Position numbers and translations under genes: made by a program
In this document: one piece after another, positions 1 through 11,129 of the stretch
Numbering within the stretch: the stretch's first letter is position 1
Layout: every line of letters begins with the position of its first letter
The notes under the pieces: model-generated
What the model saw: only the letters and a program-made list of their open reading frames with translations
What the model was told of the DNA's origin: nothing
The model's database searches: none
Source of the DNA: an uncultured Aquitalea sp.
GTDB taxonomy: Bacteria > Pseudomonadota > Gammaproteobacteria > Burkholderiales > Chromobacteriaceae
Assembly (NCBI RefSeq): GCF_945957525.1
Contig: NZ_CAMFLA010000011.1
Span: 1 to 64,000 of the forward strand
Reading direction: 5' to 3'
DNA length: 64,000 nucleotides

Positions 1-1
1 A

Positions 2-178
2 ATCCGTCTGGGGATTGGGGTAGTTCGACCTGTGGCTGATTTGTGCAACAAAGCCGCTTACGATCCACAAAACTGGCAGTTACTGCGGATATCGGCTTGG
101 CGTGACGAGCAGGACATCACTCACCTGGACATGGATGGGGAGCGTTACCAGATAGGCTATGTTGCGATGAAGGCATGA
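2..178 (+). CDS. C-terminal end of an unidentified protein (partial)
   Basis: An open frame enters from the left edge and ends at the TGA at 176-178, giving 58 residues that finish in QIGYVAMKA. Nothing in this fragment identifies a family; it is moderately charged and has no membrane segment. No transcription terminator is visible directly after it. The frame and its lack of internal stops are the only support, so it may be the tail of a real gene or a chance opening. Confidence 0.4.
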   Translation: MRLGIGVVRPVADLCNKAAYDPQNWQLLRISAWRDEQDITHLDMDGERYQIGYVAMKA

Positions 179-402
179 GCCTTCCTGCTTGTGACGATTA
201 AAACCCATCCAATGCGCAATGGCCTGTTCTCCGTGGAGCCTAGTCATTTTTTGAAAATGCACGTAGATCGGGCAGGCATAGCCGATGACTGCGGGGCAGG
301 GCTTGCTCTATCTTTTGCTTGGCAGGGAGGGTGTCTGGGACGGGACCGGGAGGAGCGACAAGTGGTTTTGCGGAGCACGGCCAGAATTGCGGAGTAAAGC
401 AA

Positions 403-430
403 ACGGGCCTCGTATCGCTACGAGGCCCGT
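403..430 (-). terminator. Rho-independent terminator of the tRNA-Thr gene
   Basis: A perfect 12-bp stem (403-414 with 419-430) closes a TCGC loop immediately downstream of the tRNA. On the minus strand it is followed by the T-rich run TTTGCTTT. Confidence 0.75.
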
Positions 431-436
431 GGGTAT

Positions 437-512
437 TGGTGCCGGCGGCAGGAATCGAACTCGCGACCCCCTGATTACAAGTCAGGTGCTCTACCAACTG
501 AGCTACACCGGC
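437..512 (-). tRNA. tRNA-Thr (anticodon TGT)
   Basis: The minus strand gives a 76-nt cloverleaf with CCA encoded. The acceptor stem GCCGGTG pairs with CGCCGGC through one G-U pair. The D-arm carries AGCTCAGTTGGTAGAGC, the anticodon loop is CTTGTAA with anticodon TGT (reads ACA, threonine), and the T-loop is GTTCGATTC. It stands alone with its own terminator directly downstream. Confidence 0.96.
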
Positions 513-563
513 GAAGGGCTCGAACTATAACGGTTCAACCTTGCCATGGCAAGTACTGAAACA

Positions 564-950
564 TTATTTTTTCTGCTGCTTCTTGTGCTTTTTCGCTACC
601 TGCTTGTTTTGATGAGACTTCTTGCCGACGGTATGTTTGGCTGGGCCTTTGGAGGCTTGCTTGGCGCGGGCCTTGCTGGCTGGTTTGCGCGCATGCGGCG
701 CTTTGCTTTTCTTGCCGGCGGCCGCTTGATGTTTACCGGCACTTTTTGCACCCTTGCGATGCTTTGTGCTCGGGGCAGGGCTGGTGGTTTCCGTAGCGGC
801 TTTATGCTTAGTTGGCTTGTGCGCGCTTTTTGCCGGGGCGGTCTGGTAATCGCCGGGCAGGGGGATGTCTTCAGTTTCGGCGTGCGCGAGCGGGCTTAGC
901 AGCAAGGCACCCAGCAAGCTCAGGGCCGAAGCAAAAATGCGATGGTTCAT
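564..950 (-). CDS. Exported Lys/Ala-rich low-complexity protein
   Basis: A 128-residue protein starts MNHRIFASALSLLGALLLSP and has a clear Sec signal peptide, probably cleaved after AHA near residue 24. The mature part is dominated by lysine, alanine, serine and histidine, with KK/AKK repeats resembling histone H1 or AlgP-like tails, and it ends KKHKKQQKK. The start at 950 was chosen over an in-frame upstream ATG at 1085 because the signal peptide begins there. A basic, disordered periplasmic or secreted protein that binds nucleic acid or another polyanion is plausible but not shown. It is divergent from gyrA. Confidence 0.7.
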   Translation of the reverse strand: MNHRIFASALSLLGALLLSPLAHAETEDIPLPGDYQTAPAKSAHKPTKHKAATETTSPAPSTKHRKGAKSAGKHQAAAGKKSKAPHARKPASKARAKQASKGPAKHTVGKKSHQNKQVAKKHKKQQKK

Positions 951-1143
951 GTCTGTCTCTTGGCCTCTCGGGCCAGGGTCGTTGGCACAAGGGTGCAATA
1001 CTAGCACGCCTTTCCCAATGATTATCAGTGGCTTGCAAACGAACGTTTGCCGAAGGCCCGTAGGTTTGCCGAGGGCACCGTGCAACCCCGGATGATTCGG
1101 GGCGGATTATTCGCCGATGCACATGCGCGAAGAGGCGCTCTCG

Positions 1144-1152
1144 TGCTAGAAT
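1144..1152 (+). promoter_or_regulatory. Extended -10 promoter candidate for gyrA
   Basis: TGCTAGAAT at 1144-1152 fits an extended -10 element (TG-N-TAGAAT) about 40 bp before the gyrA ATG. No good -35 hexamer lies at the expected distance. Confidence 0.4.
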
Positions 1153-1192
1153 CTAGGCTATTTTTGATTCCCGAAAAGATAGCCATTTACCC

Positions 1193-3885
<2,693 letters not shown>

Positions 3886-3889
<4 letters not shown>

Positions 3890-4353
3890 CGCCGACGCCG
3901 GCCAATAGGGAAGTGCTGGAGACGATGAGCAAGCTCTTCGTCTCCTTGCCCCACTGCGCCACACTGGGTTTCCAGTATCTTGGCACCGATGGACGCAAGC
4001 CGGTGCTCAAGGTGGAGTGGCGGGAAGACCTGGTGGGCAATCCAGTCACGGGGGTTATCCACGGCGGGGTCATTACCTCGCTGGTGGATACCACCAGCGC
4101 CGTATCGGTAACCGCGCACCTGCCGGACTTCGAAACCATCGCCACGCTGGACCTACGCATCGATTACCTGAAAGCCGCCACGCCAGGCAAGGCAATTCAC
4201 TGCCGCGCCGAGTGCTACCGGCTGGCCAGCCAGATCGCCTTCACCCGCGCAGTCTGCTATCACGACGATCCGGCCGACCCGATCGCCCACGGCGTCGCCA
4301 CGTTCATGCGTGAATCCAGCCGGGCATCCATGCTGCAGGAGCCGGCGCAATGA
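3886..4353 (+). CDS. PaaI-type hotdog thioesterase (first of two)
   Basis: A 155-residue single hotdog-fold protein of the PaaI/YbgC-like acyl-CoA thioesterase family. The helix signature [15 protein letters not shown] (near residues 59-73) carries the conserved HGG and the Asp that replaces the catalytic acid in this family. [12 protein letters not shown] is the usual central strand motif. The start codon overlaps the gyrA stop (ATGA) and its own stop overlaps the next hotdog gene in the same way. Substrate is unknown; PaaI members hydrolyse phenylacetyl- or medium-chain acyl-CoA. The pairing with gyrA is more likely gene order than function. Confidence 0.85.
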
Positions 4354-4787
4354 GCGACTTCATGGAGAAATTCGCGGCGCTGCGCGACAGCAAGGACTTT
4401 GCTGCGCTGATCGAGGCCATTCCCTATGCCCGCCTGATGGGGGTGGAGATTGCCGAAGACGAGCAAGGCGAGCTGCTGTTCAGCCTGCCGTTTCACCCGC
4501 GCAACGTCGGCAACACAGCCTTGCCTGCGCTGCACGGCGGATTGATCGGTGGATTTCTGGAAAATGCCGCCTTGCTGCATTTGATGTGGCATCGCGAATC
4601 GCAAGAAACACCCAAAATAGTGGACTTCTCGCTGGACTATCTGCGCTCCGGCCGCTCGCAAACGCTGCACGCACGCTGCGAAATCACCAAGCAAGGCAAG
4701 CGGGTAGCCAATATGCTGATCGAGGCATGGCAGGAAGATCGCAGCAAACCCGTCGCCGTGGCGCGGGCGCATTTCCTGCTGTCTTAG
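4350..4787 (+). CDS. PaaI-type hotdog thioesterase (second of two)
   Basis: A 145-residue protein of the same fold as its upstream neighbour, with LHGGLIGGFLENAALLH as the helix signature and VDFSLDYLRSGRSQT as the central strand motif. The position normally held by Asp appears as Glu in GFLENA, so the catalytic or substrate details may differ from the first copy. The ATG overlaps the preceding stop (ATGA), which suggests the two subunits are made in fixed ratio and may form a heteromer. Substrate is unknown. Confidence 0.83.
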   Translation: MSDFMEKFAALRDSKDFAALIEAIPYARLMGVEIAEDEQGELLFSLPFHPRNVGNTALPALHGGLIGGFLENAALLHLMWHRESQETPKIVDFSLDYLRSGRSQTLHARCEITKQGKRVANMLIEAWQEDRSKPVAVARAHFLLS

Positions 4788-4863
4788 CGACAGACCCAAC
4801 GACGCGCCTGCCGCAACCGCGCGGTCGGGCCACATGACCAGACTGCAAGGATCGAGGACAGAC

Positions 4864-5952
4864 ATGGCCAAGGTGTACAACTTCTCCGCCGGCCCGGCGG
4901 TATTGCCCCATCAAGTATTGGCGGAAGCCCAGAGCGAGATGCTGGACTGGCACGGTTCGGGCATGTGCGTGATGGAAATGAGCCATCGCGGCAAGGAGTT
5001 CATGGAGATCATCCATGACGCCGAACACGACCTGCGCGAACTGATGGGCGTTCCCGGCAATTACAAGGTGCTGTTCCTGCAAGGTGGCGCCTCCATGCAG
5101 TTCTCCATGGTACCGCTCAACCTGCTGGGCGAGAAAACCTCGGTGGATATCGTCAATACCGGGCATTGGTCCAAACTGGCCATCAAGGAAGCGCGTCGCT
5201 ATTGCAATGTCAATGTGGTAGCCAGTAGCGAAGACCGCAATTTCGCCTACGTGCCGGACGAGTCCGTCTGGCAGCGCGACCCCAATGCCGCCTACCTGCA
5301 CTACACCTCCAACGAAACCATCGGCGGCCTGCAATTCGACCACGTGCCGGCTTCGGCCAACGATGTGCCGCTGGTCTGCGACATGTCGTCCGACTTCCTC
5401 TCCCGCGAAGTGGACGTCAGCCGTTTCGGTCTGATCTACGCCGGCGCGCAGAAAAACATCGGTCCCGCCGGACTGGTGGTGATGATCATCCGCGAAGATC
5501 TGCTGGGACACGCCCGCGCCGACCTGCCCACCATGCTCAACTACCAGGTACATGCCGATGCGGATTCCATGTACAACACGCCGGCCACCTATCCGATTTA
5601 TATTGCCGGCCTGGTGTTCAAGTGGCTGAAAGAGCAGGGCGGCGTCAAGGGTATGGCCAGTCGCAACGAAGAAAAAGCCGGCTTGCTCTACCACATGATC
5701 GAAAGCAGTGGCGGCTTCTACAGCACGCATATCGATCCGGCCTTCCGCTCGCGCATGAACGTAGTATTCCGCCTCAAGGATGAGTCGCTGGAAGAAACCT
5801 TCTTGCTGGAAGCGCGGAAAAACGGGCTGGTGCAACTGAAGGGGCATCGCGTGGTGGGCGGCATGCGCGCTTCCATCTATAACGCCATGCCGATTGAAGG
5901 CGTGAAAGCACTGGCCAATTTCATGCAGGATTTTGCCCGCCAACACGGCTGA
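4864..5952 (+). CDS. serC: Phosphoserine aminotransferase
   Basis: A 362-residue class V PLP aminotransferase, the same length as E. coli SerC. It converts 3-phosphohydroxypyruvate plus glutamate to O-phosphoserine, and also acts in pyridoxal phosphate synthesis. The N-terminus MAKVYNFSAGPAVLP is diagnostic, and the PLP lysine lies in YAGAQKNIGPAG. HYTSNETIGG and MSSDFLSR are further family motifs. The ATG at 4864 is preferred to one 30 bp upstream because of the family start and the preceding GAGGAC. A strong terminator follows. Confidence 0.97.
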   Translation: MAKVYNFSAGPAVLPHQVLAEAQSEMLDWHGSGMCVMEMSHRGKEFMEIIHDAEHDLRELMGVPGNYKVLFLQGGASMQFSMVPLNLLGEKTSVDIVNTGHWSKLAIKEARRYCNVNVVASSEDRNFAYVPDESVWQRDPNAAYLHYTSNETIGGLQFDHVPASANDVPLVCDMSSDFLSREVDVSRFGLIYAGAQKNIGPAGLVVMIIREDLLGHARADLPTMLNYQVHADADSMYNTPATYPIYIAGLVFKWLKEQGGVKGMASRNEEKAGLLYHMIESSGGFYSTHIDPAFRSRMNVVFRLKDESLEETFLLEARKNGLVQLKGHRVVGGMRASIYNAMPIEGVKALANFMQDFARQHG

Positions 5953-5979
5953 TTGTTCTGACTGGCGAACGAATTGTGC

Positions 5980-6008
5980 AAAACCCTGCGCGGTGCGCGG
6001 GGTTTTTT
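5980..6008 (+). terminator. Rho-independent terminator after serC
   Basis: The stem AACCCTGCGC / GCGCGGGGTT closes a GGT loop and is followed by TTTTT. It ends the gyrA-serC transcription block. Confidence 0.85.
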
Positions 6009-6137
6009 GTACCTGAATCCGGTTTATGATGATGAACTAAGAACAGTTGACTGGCAGCCTTATGCTCGTCACCGCAGCGCCAGGCCAAAGGGTAGCAAAA
6101 CAAAATGGCCGCGCACCCACACAACAAGAGACATCAC

Positions 6138-7361
6138 ATGGATCGCTCACTGCATCGCCTGCTGCTGGCTGGCGGCCTCATCGTTTCACTTGCCATGGGC
6201 ATCCGTCACGGCTTCGGCTTCTTCATGCCGCCAATGACCTCGGCCTTTGGCTGGACCCGCGAGAGTTTTGCCTTCGCGCTTGGTATGCAAAACCTGCTAT
6301 GGGGGCTGGCCCAGCCCTTTGCCGGCGCACTGGCGGATCGTCACGGCCCAGGCAAGGTGCTGCTGGGCGGCGGCGTGCTGTATGCGCTGGGCCTGCTGCT
6401 GATGACCGTTTCGTCAACGCCGGGCCTGTTTTCCCTGTCCGCCGGCGTTTTGCTTGGACTGGCGCTGTCCGGTACCACCTACAGCGTCATTTTTGGCGTA
6501 CTGGGGCGCAGCGTGCCGACCGCCTACCGTTCTCGCGCCATGGGCTTGACGGCTGCAGCCGGCAGTTTTGGCCAGTTCGCCATGGTGCCGATCGAGCGCT
6601 CTCTGATCGACGGCATGGGCTGGCTGCCCGCGCTGGTTGTGCTGGCGGCTTGCGCCTTATTGATGCTGCCACTCAGCCGCATACTCTCCACCGAAGCGAA
6701 ACGCTTTGCCACGGAGCCGGTTGCCCATGCGCATCCCAATATCTTGCAGGGCATGTTGCACACCTTCAGTCGCGCCTGGACGGAGCCGGGCTTTCGTCTG
6801 CTGATGGCGGGCTATTTCGTCTGCGGTTTTCAAGTAGTGTTCATCGGGGTGCACTTGCCGGCTTACCTGCGCGATCACGGTCTCGGCGGTAATGTGGCCA
6901 GCATGGCGTTGGCTCTGATCGGGCTGTTCAATATTTTTGGCACCTTCCTGTTTGGCGAAGCCGGCAGCCGCTATTCCAAGCCCTACCTGCTGGCCGGCAT
7001 TTATCTGGCGCGCAGCATCGCCATCGGCGCGTTTTTGTACTTCCCGCTCAGCACGGGCAGCGTGCTGATTTTTGCAGCCGTCATCGGTTTTTTATGGCTA
7101 TCCACCGTACCACTGACCAATGGCGTCATTGCCAGCCAGTTTGGCGTGCAGCACCTTGGCATGCTGTCCGGCGCCGTCTTCTTCTCGCACCAGGTGGGCA
7201 GCTTCCTTGGCGTCTGGCTGGGGGGCAAGCTATACGACCTTAACGGCAACTACAACGTGGTGTGGGGAATCGCCATCGTGCTCGGCATCCTTGCCGCGCT
7301 GGCCAATTTGCCGGTGCGAGAAACGGCATCCCGCGCCTTCGCCGCCGAGAACGCCAGATGA
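6138..7361 (+). CDS. MFS transporter, monocarboxylate/oxalate-formate-like
   Basis: A 407-residue integral membrane protein with about 12 hydrophobic segments in two halves. The loop 2-3 signature GALADRHGPGKVLLGGG marks the major facilitator superfamily. The N-terminal pattern MGIRHGFGFFMPPMTSAFGWTR resembles the monocarboxylate/oxalate-formate branch, so an organic acid substrate is likely but not proven. The ATG at 6138 is preferred over one at 6105, whose extra residues are polar and atypical. Its stop overlaps a 38-codon membrane ORF (ATGA). Confidence 0.87.
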   Translation: MDRSLHRLLLAGGLIVSLAMGIRHGFGFFMPPMTSAFGWTRESFAFALGMQNLLWGLAQPFAGALADRHGPGKVLLGGGVLYALGLLLMTVSSTPGLFSLSAGVLLGLALSGTTYSVIFGVLGRSVPTAYRSRAMGLTAAAGSFGQFAMVPIERSLIDGMGWLPALVVLAACALLMLPLSRILSTEAKRFATEPVAHAHPNILQGMLHTFSRAWTEPGFRLLMAGYFVCGFQVVFIGVHLPAYLRDHGLGGNVASMALALIGLFNIFGTFLFGEAGSRYSKPYLLAGIYLARSIAIGAFLYFPLSTGSVLIFAAVIGFLWLSTVPLTNGVIASQFGVQHLGMLSGAVFFSHQVGSFLGVWLGGKLYDLNGNYNVVWGIAIVLGILAALANLPVRETASRAFAAENAR

Positions 7362-7474
7362 AGCGCTGGCTGGCCGGTGCGCTGCTGACAGGGGTTTTGC
7401 TTTTGCTGCTGCTGCAATACCACAATCCGCGTTTTGTATTGTCGTTCGCGGATCTGATCACCCAATGTTTCTGA
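7358..7474 (+). CDS. Small single-span membrane protein
   Basis: A 38-residue ORF overlaps the transporter stop as ATGA. Its product has a basic start (MKRW), one hydrophobic helix rich in leucine (about residues 5-20) and a short polar tail ending TQCF. The overlap favours coupled translation, and a regulator or assembly partner of the transporter is plausible. I do not recognise a family. It could be a chance ORF, since it is short and its stop lies 11 bp before the next gene. Confidence 0.45.
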   Translation: MKRWLAGALLTGVLLLLLLQYHNPRFVLSFADLITQCF

Positions 7475-7485
7475 ATAAGGTCGAC

Positions 7486-8073
7486 ATGTTGAAAAAAGAC
7501 TGGTTCGATGCGCTGCAAGCCATCTGGGAAGAGGGCGAACGCCAGGATGCCGTCGCCACGGAGCGATCCCGTAAGAATCTATTCATCACCCCCGATACGG
7601 GGCGCTTTCTCTATCAACTCGTTCGCAGCAAGAATCCGGCGCAAGTATTGGAGATCGGCACCAGCAACGGCTATTCCACACTCTGGCTGGCGCTGGCGTT
7701 GCGAGACCAGCCCGGGCTCATCACCAGCCTGGACATCCTTGCCGCCAAGCAGGCCCAGGCTTCGGCCAACCTTGAGCGGTTTGGCCTCGCGGGCAAAGTT
7801 TCGCTGGAGCTGACCGATGCCGGAGACTGGCTGCGCGCCGCGCCTGACGCCAGCATCGATCTGGTGTTTCTGGATGCGGATCGCAGCCGTTATGCCGAAT
7901 ATTGGCCGGATTTGCAGCGCGTCCTGCGTAAAGGCGGTCTTATCGTGGTGGATAATGTCCTATCGCACGCCGACGAGTGCGCTGAATTTATCGGTCAGGT
8001 GCTTGCGACGAATGGCTATCTCGCGGAAACTTACCCGATTGGAAAAGGCCAGTTTGTCATTGTGAAAGACTGA
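7486..8073 (+). CDS. SAM-dependent O-methyltransferase family protein
   Basis: A 195-residue class I methyltransferase. Motif I is VLEIGTSNGYSTLWLA (SAM binding), followed by SLDI at the acidic end of strand 2 and DLVFLDADRSRYAEYW as the O-methyltransferase family 3 motif with metal/substrate aspartates. GGLIVVDNVL is the strand 5 motif. The ATG at 7486 follows AAGG at 7 nt spacing; an in-frame ATG at 7465 has no such site. It ends 3 nt before pheA, so the two are probably cotranscribed. The acceptor substrate is unknown. Confidence 0.85.
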   Translation: MLKKDWFDALQAIWEEGERQDAVATERSRKNLFITPDTGRFLYQLVRSKNPAQVLEIGTSNGYSTLWLALALRDQPGLITSLDILAAKQAQASANLERFGLAGKVSLELTDAGDWLRAAPDASIDLVFLDADRSRYAEYWPDLQRVLRKGGLIVVDNVLSHADECAEFIGQVLATNGYLAETYPIGKGQFVIVKD

Positions 8074-8076
8074 TTC

Positions 8077-9150
8077 GTGTCAGAAGAACTGCTCAAGCAA
8101 CATCGCGACGCCATCGACTCCATCGATGTCCAGATTCTCAACCTGCTTAACCAGCGCGCCAGTCACGCCCGCGAGATTGGCGAGATCAAGGGCGGCGGCA
8201 TCATCTATCGGCCAGAGCGCGAAGCCCAGGTACTGCGCCGGATCAAGGCACTGAACCCCGGCCCGCTGCCTAGCGAAAGCGTGGCCCGCCTGTTCCGTGA
8301 AATCATGTCGGAGTGCTTGGCGCTGGAAAAGCCGCTCTCCATTGCCTACCTCGGCCCGGAAGGCACCTTCACCCAACTGGCCGCCACCAAGCACTTTGGT
8401 CATGCGGCGCATACCGTGGCCTGCGCTTCGGTTGACGAAGCCTTCCGCTTGGTCGAGTCCCGCGCGCTGGATTACGTTGTCGCGCCGGTGGAAAACTCCA
8501 CCGAGGGCGCCGTCGGCCGCACCCTGGACCTGATGGTGAGCTCCCAATTGAAAATTTGCGGCGAGGTAGTGCTGCGCATTCATCACCATCTGCTGCGACA
8601 AAGCGAAGGACTGGACGGCATTACACGCGTTTATGCCCACGCCCAGGCACTGGCTCAGTGTCACGAATGGCTGAACAAAAACCTGCCCGCCGGCGTCGAG
8701 CGCGTTTCCGTGGCCAGCAACGCTGAGGCCGCCCGCCTTGCCAGCGAGGACCCGCGCTTCGCCGCCATCGCAGGCCAGGCCGCCGCCGAGCGCTACGGCC
8801 TGCTGAAGTTGGCCGAAAACATTGAAGACGAGCCCAACAACACCACGCGCTTCCTGGTGCTGGGTCATCAAGAGGTCGGCGCAACCGGACAGGACAAAAC
8901 CTCCATCGTCGTGTCCGCGCCCAATCGCCCGGGCGCGGTGCATTACCTGCTGGCCCCGGTGGCGGAGAACGGCGTCTCCATGACCAAATTCGAATCGCGC
9001 CCATCGCGAGCCGGGCTGTGGGACTACGTGTTCTTCATCGATATGGAAGGCCATCACGGCGATGCCAATGTCGCCGCCGCGCTAGCAGGGCTTGCAGAGC
9101 GCACTTCCTTTGTGAAGGTGCTAGGTTCCTATCCGCAAGCGGTGCTCTAA
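8077..9150 (+). CDS. pheA: Bifunctional chorismate mutase/prephenate dehydratase (P-protein)
   Basis: A 357-residue enzyme that converts chorismate to prephenate and then phenylpyruvate on the way to phenylalanine. Residues 1-90 form an AroQ-type chorismate mutase helix bundle. About residues 95-265 form the prephenate dehydratase, with YLGPEGTFTQ and the catalytic TRF in NNTTRFLVL. About residues 272-357 form an ACT domain with the phenylalanine-binding ESRPS motif, so feedback inhibition is expected. The start is GTG at 8077, 3 nt after the methyltransferase stop. No attenuator or leader peptide was seen. Confidence 0.97.
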   Translation: MSEELLKQHRDAIDSIDVQILNLLNQRASHAREIGEIKGGGIIYRPEREAQVLRRIKALNPGPLPSESVARLFREIMSECLALEKPLSIAYLGPEGTFTQLAATKHFGHAAHTVACASVDEAFRLVESRALDYVVAPVENSTEGAVGRTLDLMVSSQLKICGEVVLRIHHHLLRQSEGLDGITRVYAHAQALAQCHEWLNKNLPAGVERVSVASNAEAARLASEDPRFAAIAGQAAAERYGLLKLAENIEDEPNNTTRFLVLGHQEVGATGQDKTSIVVSAPNRPGAVHYLLAPVAENGVSMTKFESRPSRAGLWDYVFFIDMEGHHGDANVAAALAGLAERTSFVKVLGSYPQAVL

Positions 9151-9194
9151 ACCCTGTTAGCAGCCCGCCACGCGCCGGCGCTGCCACATACATC

Positions 9195-9227
9195 ACCGGG
9201 CGGGAAGCATCCAGCCCGGTTTTCATT
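9195..9227 (+). terminator. Terminator after pheA
   Basis: CCGGGC and GCCCGG arms (with inner GG/CC pairs) surround AAGCAT and are followed by TTTTCATTTT. Confidence 0.65.
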
Positions 9228-9241
9228 TTGGAAGGCATGTC

Positions 9242-9823
9242 ATGAAATCAATCTGTCTGTTTTGCGGCTCCAACAAAGGGGTCAAGCCCGAGTACCAGAC
9301 AGCGGCGCGCGAGTTTGGTCGCACCCTGGCCGAGCAAGGCATCACACTGGTTTATGGTGCCGGCAAGGTTGGCTTGATGGGCGTGGCGGCCGACGCTGCG
9401 CTCGAGGCCGGCGGGAAGGTCATTGGCATCATTCCGGAATTCCTCAAGGCCAAGGAAGTGGCGCACCTGGGCCTCACCGAACTGCATGTCACTGAAACCA
9501 TGCACCAGCGCAAGGCCATGATGGCCGAGCTCTCGGATGGTTTTGTCGCATTGCCCGGCGGCTTTGGCACTTTTGACGAACTGTTTGAAATTCTCACCTG
9601 GGGGCAACTGGCCCTGCATCGCAAACCGGTAGGCCTGCTGGATGTGGCCGGCTTCTACCAGCCGCTGCTTGCCATGGCTCGCCACGCCTCGAGCGAGGGC
9701 TTTGTCTCTTCGGCCAACCTGGAACTGTTTGCCGCCGACAGCAACGTCACCGGCCTTCTGCAACGCATGCGCGAGTACAAACCGATGACAACCGACAAAT
9801 GGCTTGATCTGTCGCGCGCCTGA
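9242..9823 (+). CDS. LOG family protein (TIGR00730)
   Basis: A 193-residue Rossmann-like protein with the signature PGGFGTFDELFE (near residue 100) and the upstream MHQRKAMM phosphate-binding segment. These are the motifs of the LONELY GUY family, whose members are cytokinin riboside 5'-monophosphate phosphoribohydrolases, cleaving nucleoside monophosphates to base and ribose phosphate. In bacteria they probably act on AMP or damaged nucleotides. The first residues KSICLFCGSN are also typical. It lies behind its own terminator-separated start region, and a membrane-protein gene follows. Confidence 0.9.
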   Translation: MKSICLFCGSNKGVKPEYQTAAREFGRTLAEQGITLVYGAGKVGLMGVAADAALEAGGKVIGIIPEFLKAKEVAHLGLTELHVTETMHQRKAMMAELSDGFVALPGGFGTFDELFEILTWGQLALHRKPVGLLDVAGFYQPLLAMARHASSEGFVSSANLELFAADSNVTGLLQRMREYKPMTTDKWLDLSRA

Positions 9824-9862
9824 CCCCATCTTCTGCACATCGCCATCACACAGGCATTCACC

Positions 9863-10414
9863 ATGACGGCAACTCGCAGATTGCGCCGCTGGCTCAGCGC
9901 CCCTCTTGTCTGGCTGGCCGCGCTTGTCATCGCCTTTGAAGAGCTGGCCTGGGACGAACTATCGTCCCTGATGGGCTGGCTTGGCCGTTTACCAGTGCTG
10001 CGCGAACTGGAGCAGTGGATCGCCAGCCGTTCGCCAAAAATATCCTTGCTGTTGTACCTGGTGCCGATGCTGGCACTGCTGCCGGTCAAGCTGCTGGCAG
10101 TGTTCGCCATCACTCAGGGCTATGCCATATTCGGCCTGCTGGTCATCCTGCTGGCCAAACTGGGCGGCACCGCCATTTTGGCGCGGCTTTTCACACTGAC
10201 TCAGCCGCAACTGATGCAGCTGCCCTTGTTTGCCTTATGGTATGCGCGCTTCTTGCGCTTCAAGGCCTATATCAACGAGCGGCTGGCAGAGTCGCCCACC
10301 TGGCAAGCCGCTCATCGCGGCATCCAACAGGTGCGCGCCATGCTTCGCCGCCCGTCGCGCTGGCGTCGCCGAGGAAAATGGTTGTCACGACGCTGGCCGG
10401 TTCTGAGAAAATAG
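9863..10414 (+). CDS. Conserved membrane protein, basic C-terminus
   Basis: A 183-residue protein with an N-terminal hydrophobic helix (SAPLVWLAALVIAFEELAW) and two further spans between about residues 60 and 105. A strongly basic tail follows (RRPSRWRRRGKWLSRRWP). I do not recognise a characterised family. It sits between the LOG gene and elbB in the same direction with short gaps and could be part of the same transcript. The basic tail is expected on the cytoplasmic side. Confidence 0.7.
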   Translation: MTATRRLRRWLSAPLVWLAALVIAFEELAWDELSSLMGWLGRLPVLRELEQWIASRSPKISLLLYLVPMLALLPVKLLAVFAITQGYAIFGLLVILLAKLGGTAILARLFTLTQPQLMQLPLFALWYARFLRFKAYINERLAESPTWQAAHRGIQQVRAMLRRPSRWRRRGKWLSRRWPVLRK

Positions 10415-10439
10415 CAAATCGACTCAAGGAGAATCCAAC

Positions 10440-11129
10440 ATGAAACGCATGGCTGTGGTCCTGTCTGGTTGCGGCGTCTACGACGGCTCGGAAATCACCG
10501 AGGCTGCTGGCGTTGTCATCGCGTTGTCCCAAGCGGGCTGGCAGGCTGCCTTTTTCGCGCCGGACCGGGATCAAATGCATGTGGTGGATCATGCCAAAGG
10601 GCAACAGGCTGGCGAAAGCCGCAATATGCTCAGCGAGTCGGCGCGTATTGCGCGCGGCGACATCAAGCCGCTCAGCCTGCTTGAAGCCGGCGATTTTGAT
10701 GCGCTGATTTTCCCCGGCGGTTTTGGCGCAGCCAAAAACCTGACCCGCTTTGTAGAGCTGGGGCCAGCCGCGACGCTTTTTCCGGACGTATCACGCGTAG
10801 TCAATGCTTTCATGCAGGCGGGGAAGCCTGTGGCCGCGCTTTGCGCCGCGCCGTTGGTGCTGGGCCTTGCAGCCCGCGACGCCGGCCTGAACGGCGTGCG
10901 GATCACTTTTGGCCATGAAGAAGAGGGGCGAGACATGATTGCCGCGCTGCAAGCCTGGGGGCAACAGCATGAAGAAAAGCCGGTCAGCGAAGCCTGCGTG
11001 GACGCCGAGCGGAAATTCATCAGTGTGCCGGCCTATATGTACGGTGCCGCCACGCCGGCACAGGTGTTTGCCGCCTGTCAGTCGGCCGTAGCCGCTGTTG
11101 ATCAATTGCTTGTCGGGAAGTTTGCATGA
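10440..11129 (+). CDS. elbB: ElbB, DJ-1/PfpI-family glyoxalase-like protein
   Basis: A 229-residue protein starting MKRMAVVLSGCGVYDGSEI, the hallmark of ElbB (isoprenoid biosynthesis protein with amidotransferase-like domain). The DJ-1/PfpI fold shows the nucleophile-elbow glutamate/glycine in FPGGFGAAKNL and the cysteine in VAALCAAPLVLG. E. coli ElbB has weak glyoxalase III activity and an early-isoprenoid phenotype; the true role is unsettled. A good AAGGAG site precedes the ATG. The stop overlaps the DAHP synthase start (ATGA). Confidence 0.93.
   Translation: MKRMAVVLSGCGVYDGSEITEAAGVVIALSQAGWQAAFFAPDRDQMHVVDHAKGQQAGESRNMLSESARIARGDIKPLSLLEAGDFDALIFPGGFGAAKNLTRFVELGPAATLFPDVSRVVNAFMQAGKPVAALCAAPLVLGLAARDAGLNGVRITFGHEEEGRDMIAALQAWGQQHEEKPVSEACVDAERKFISVPAYMYGAATPAQVFAACQSAVAAVDQLLVGKFA

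Noticed and set aside
4684-5946. A 420-codon frame antisense to serC
   Set aside because: serC is certain on the other strand, and the antisense product is His/Gly/Val-rich without domain features.
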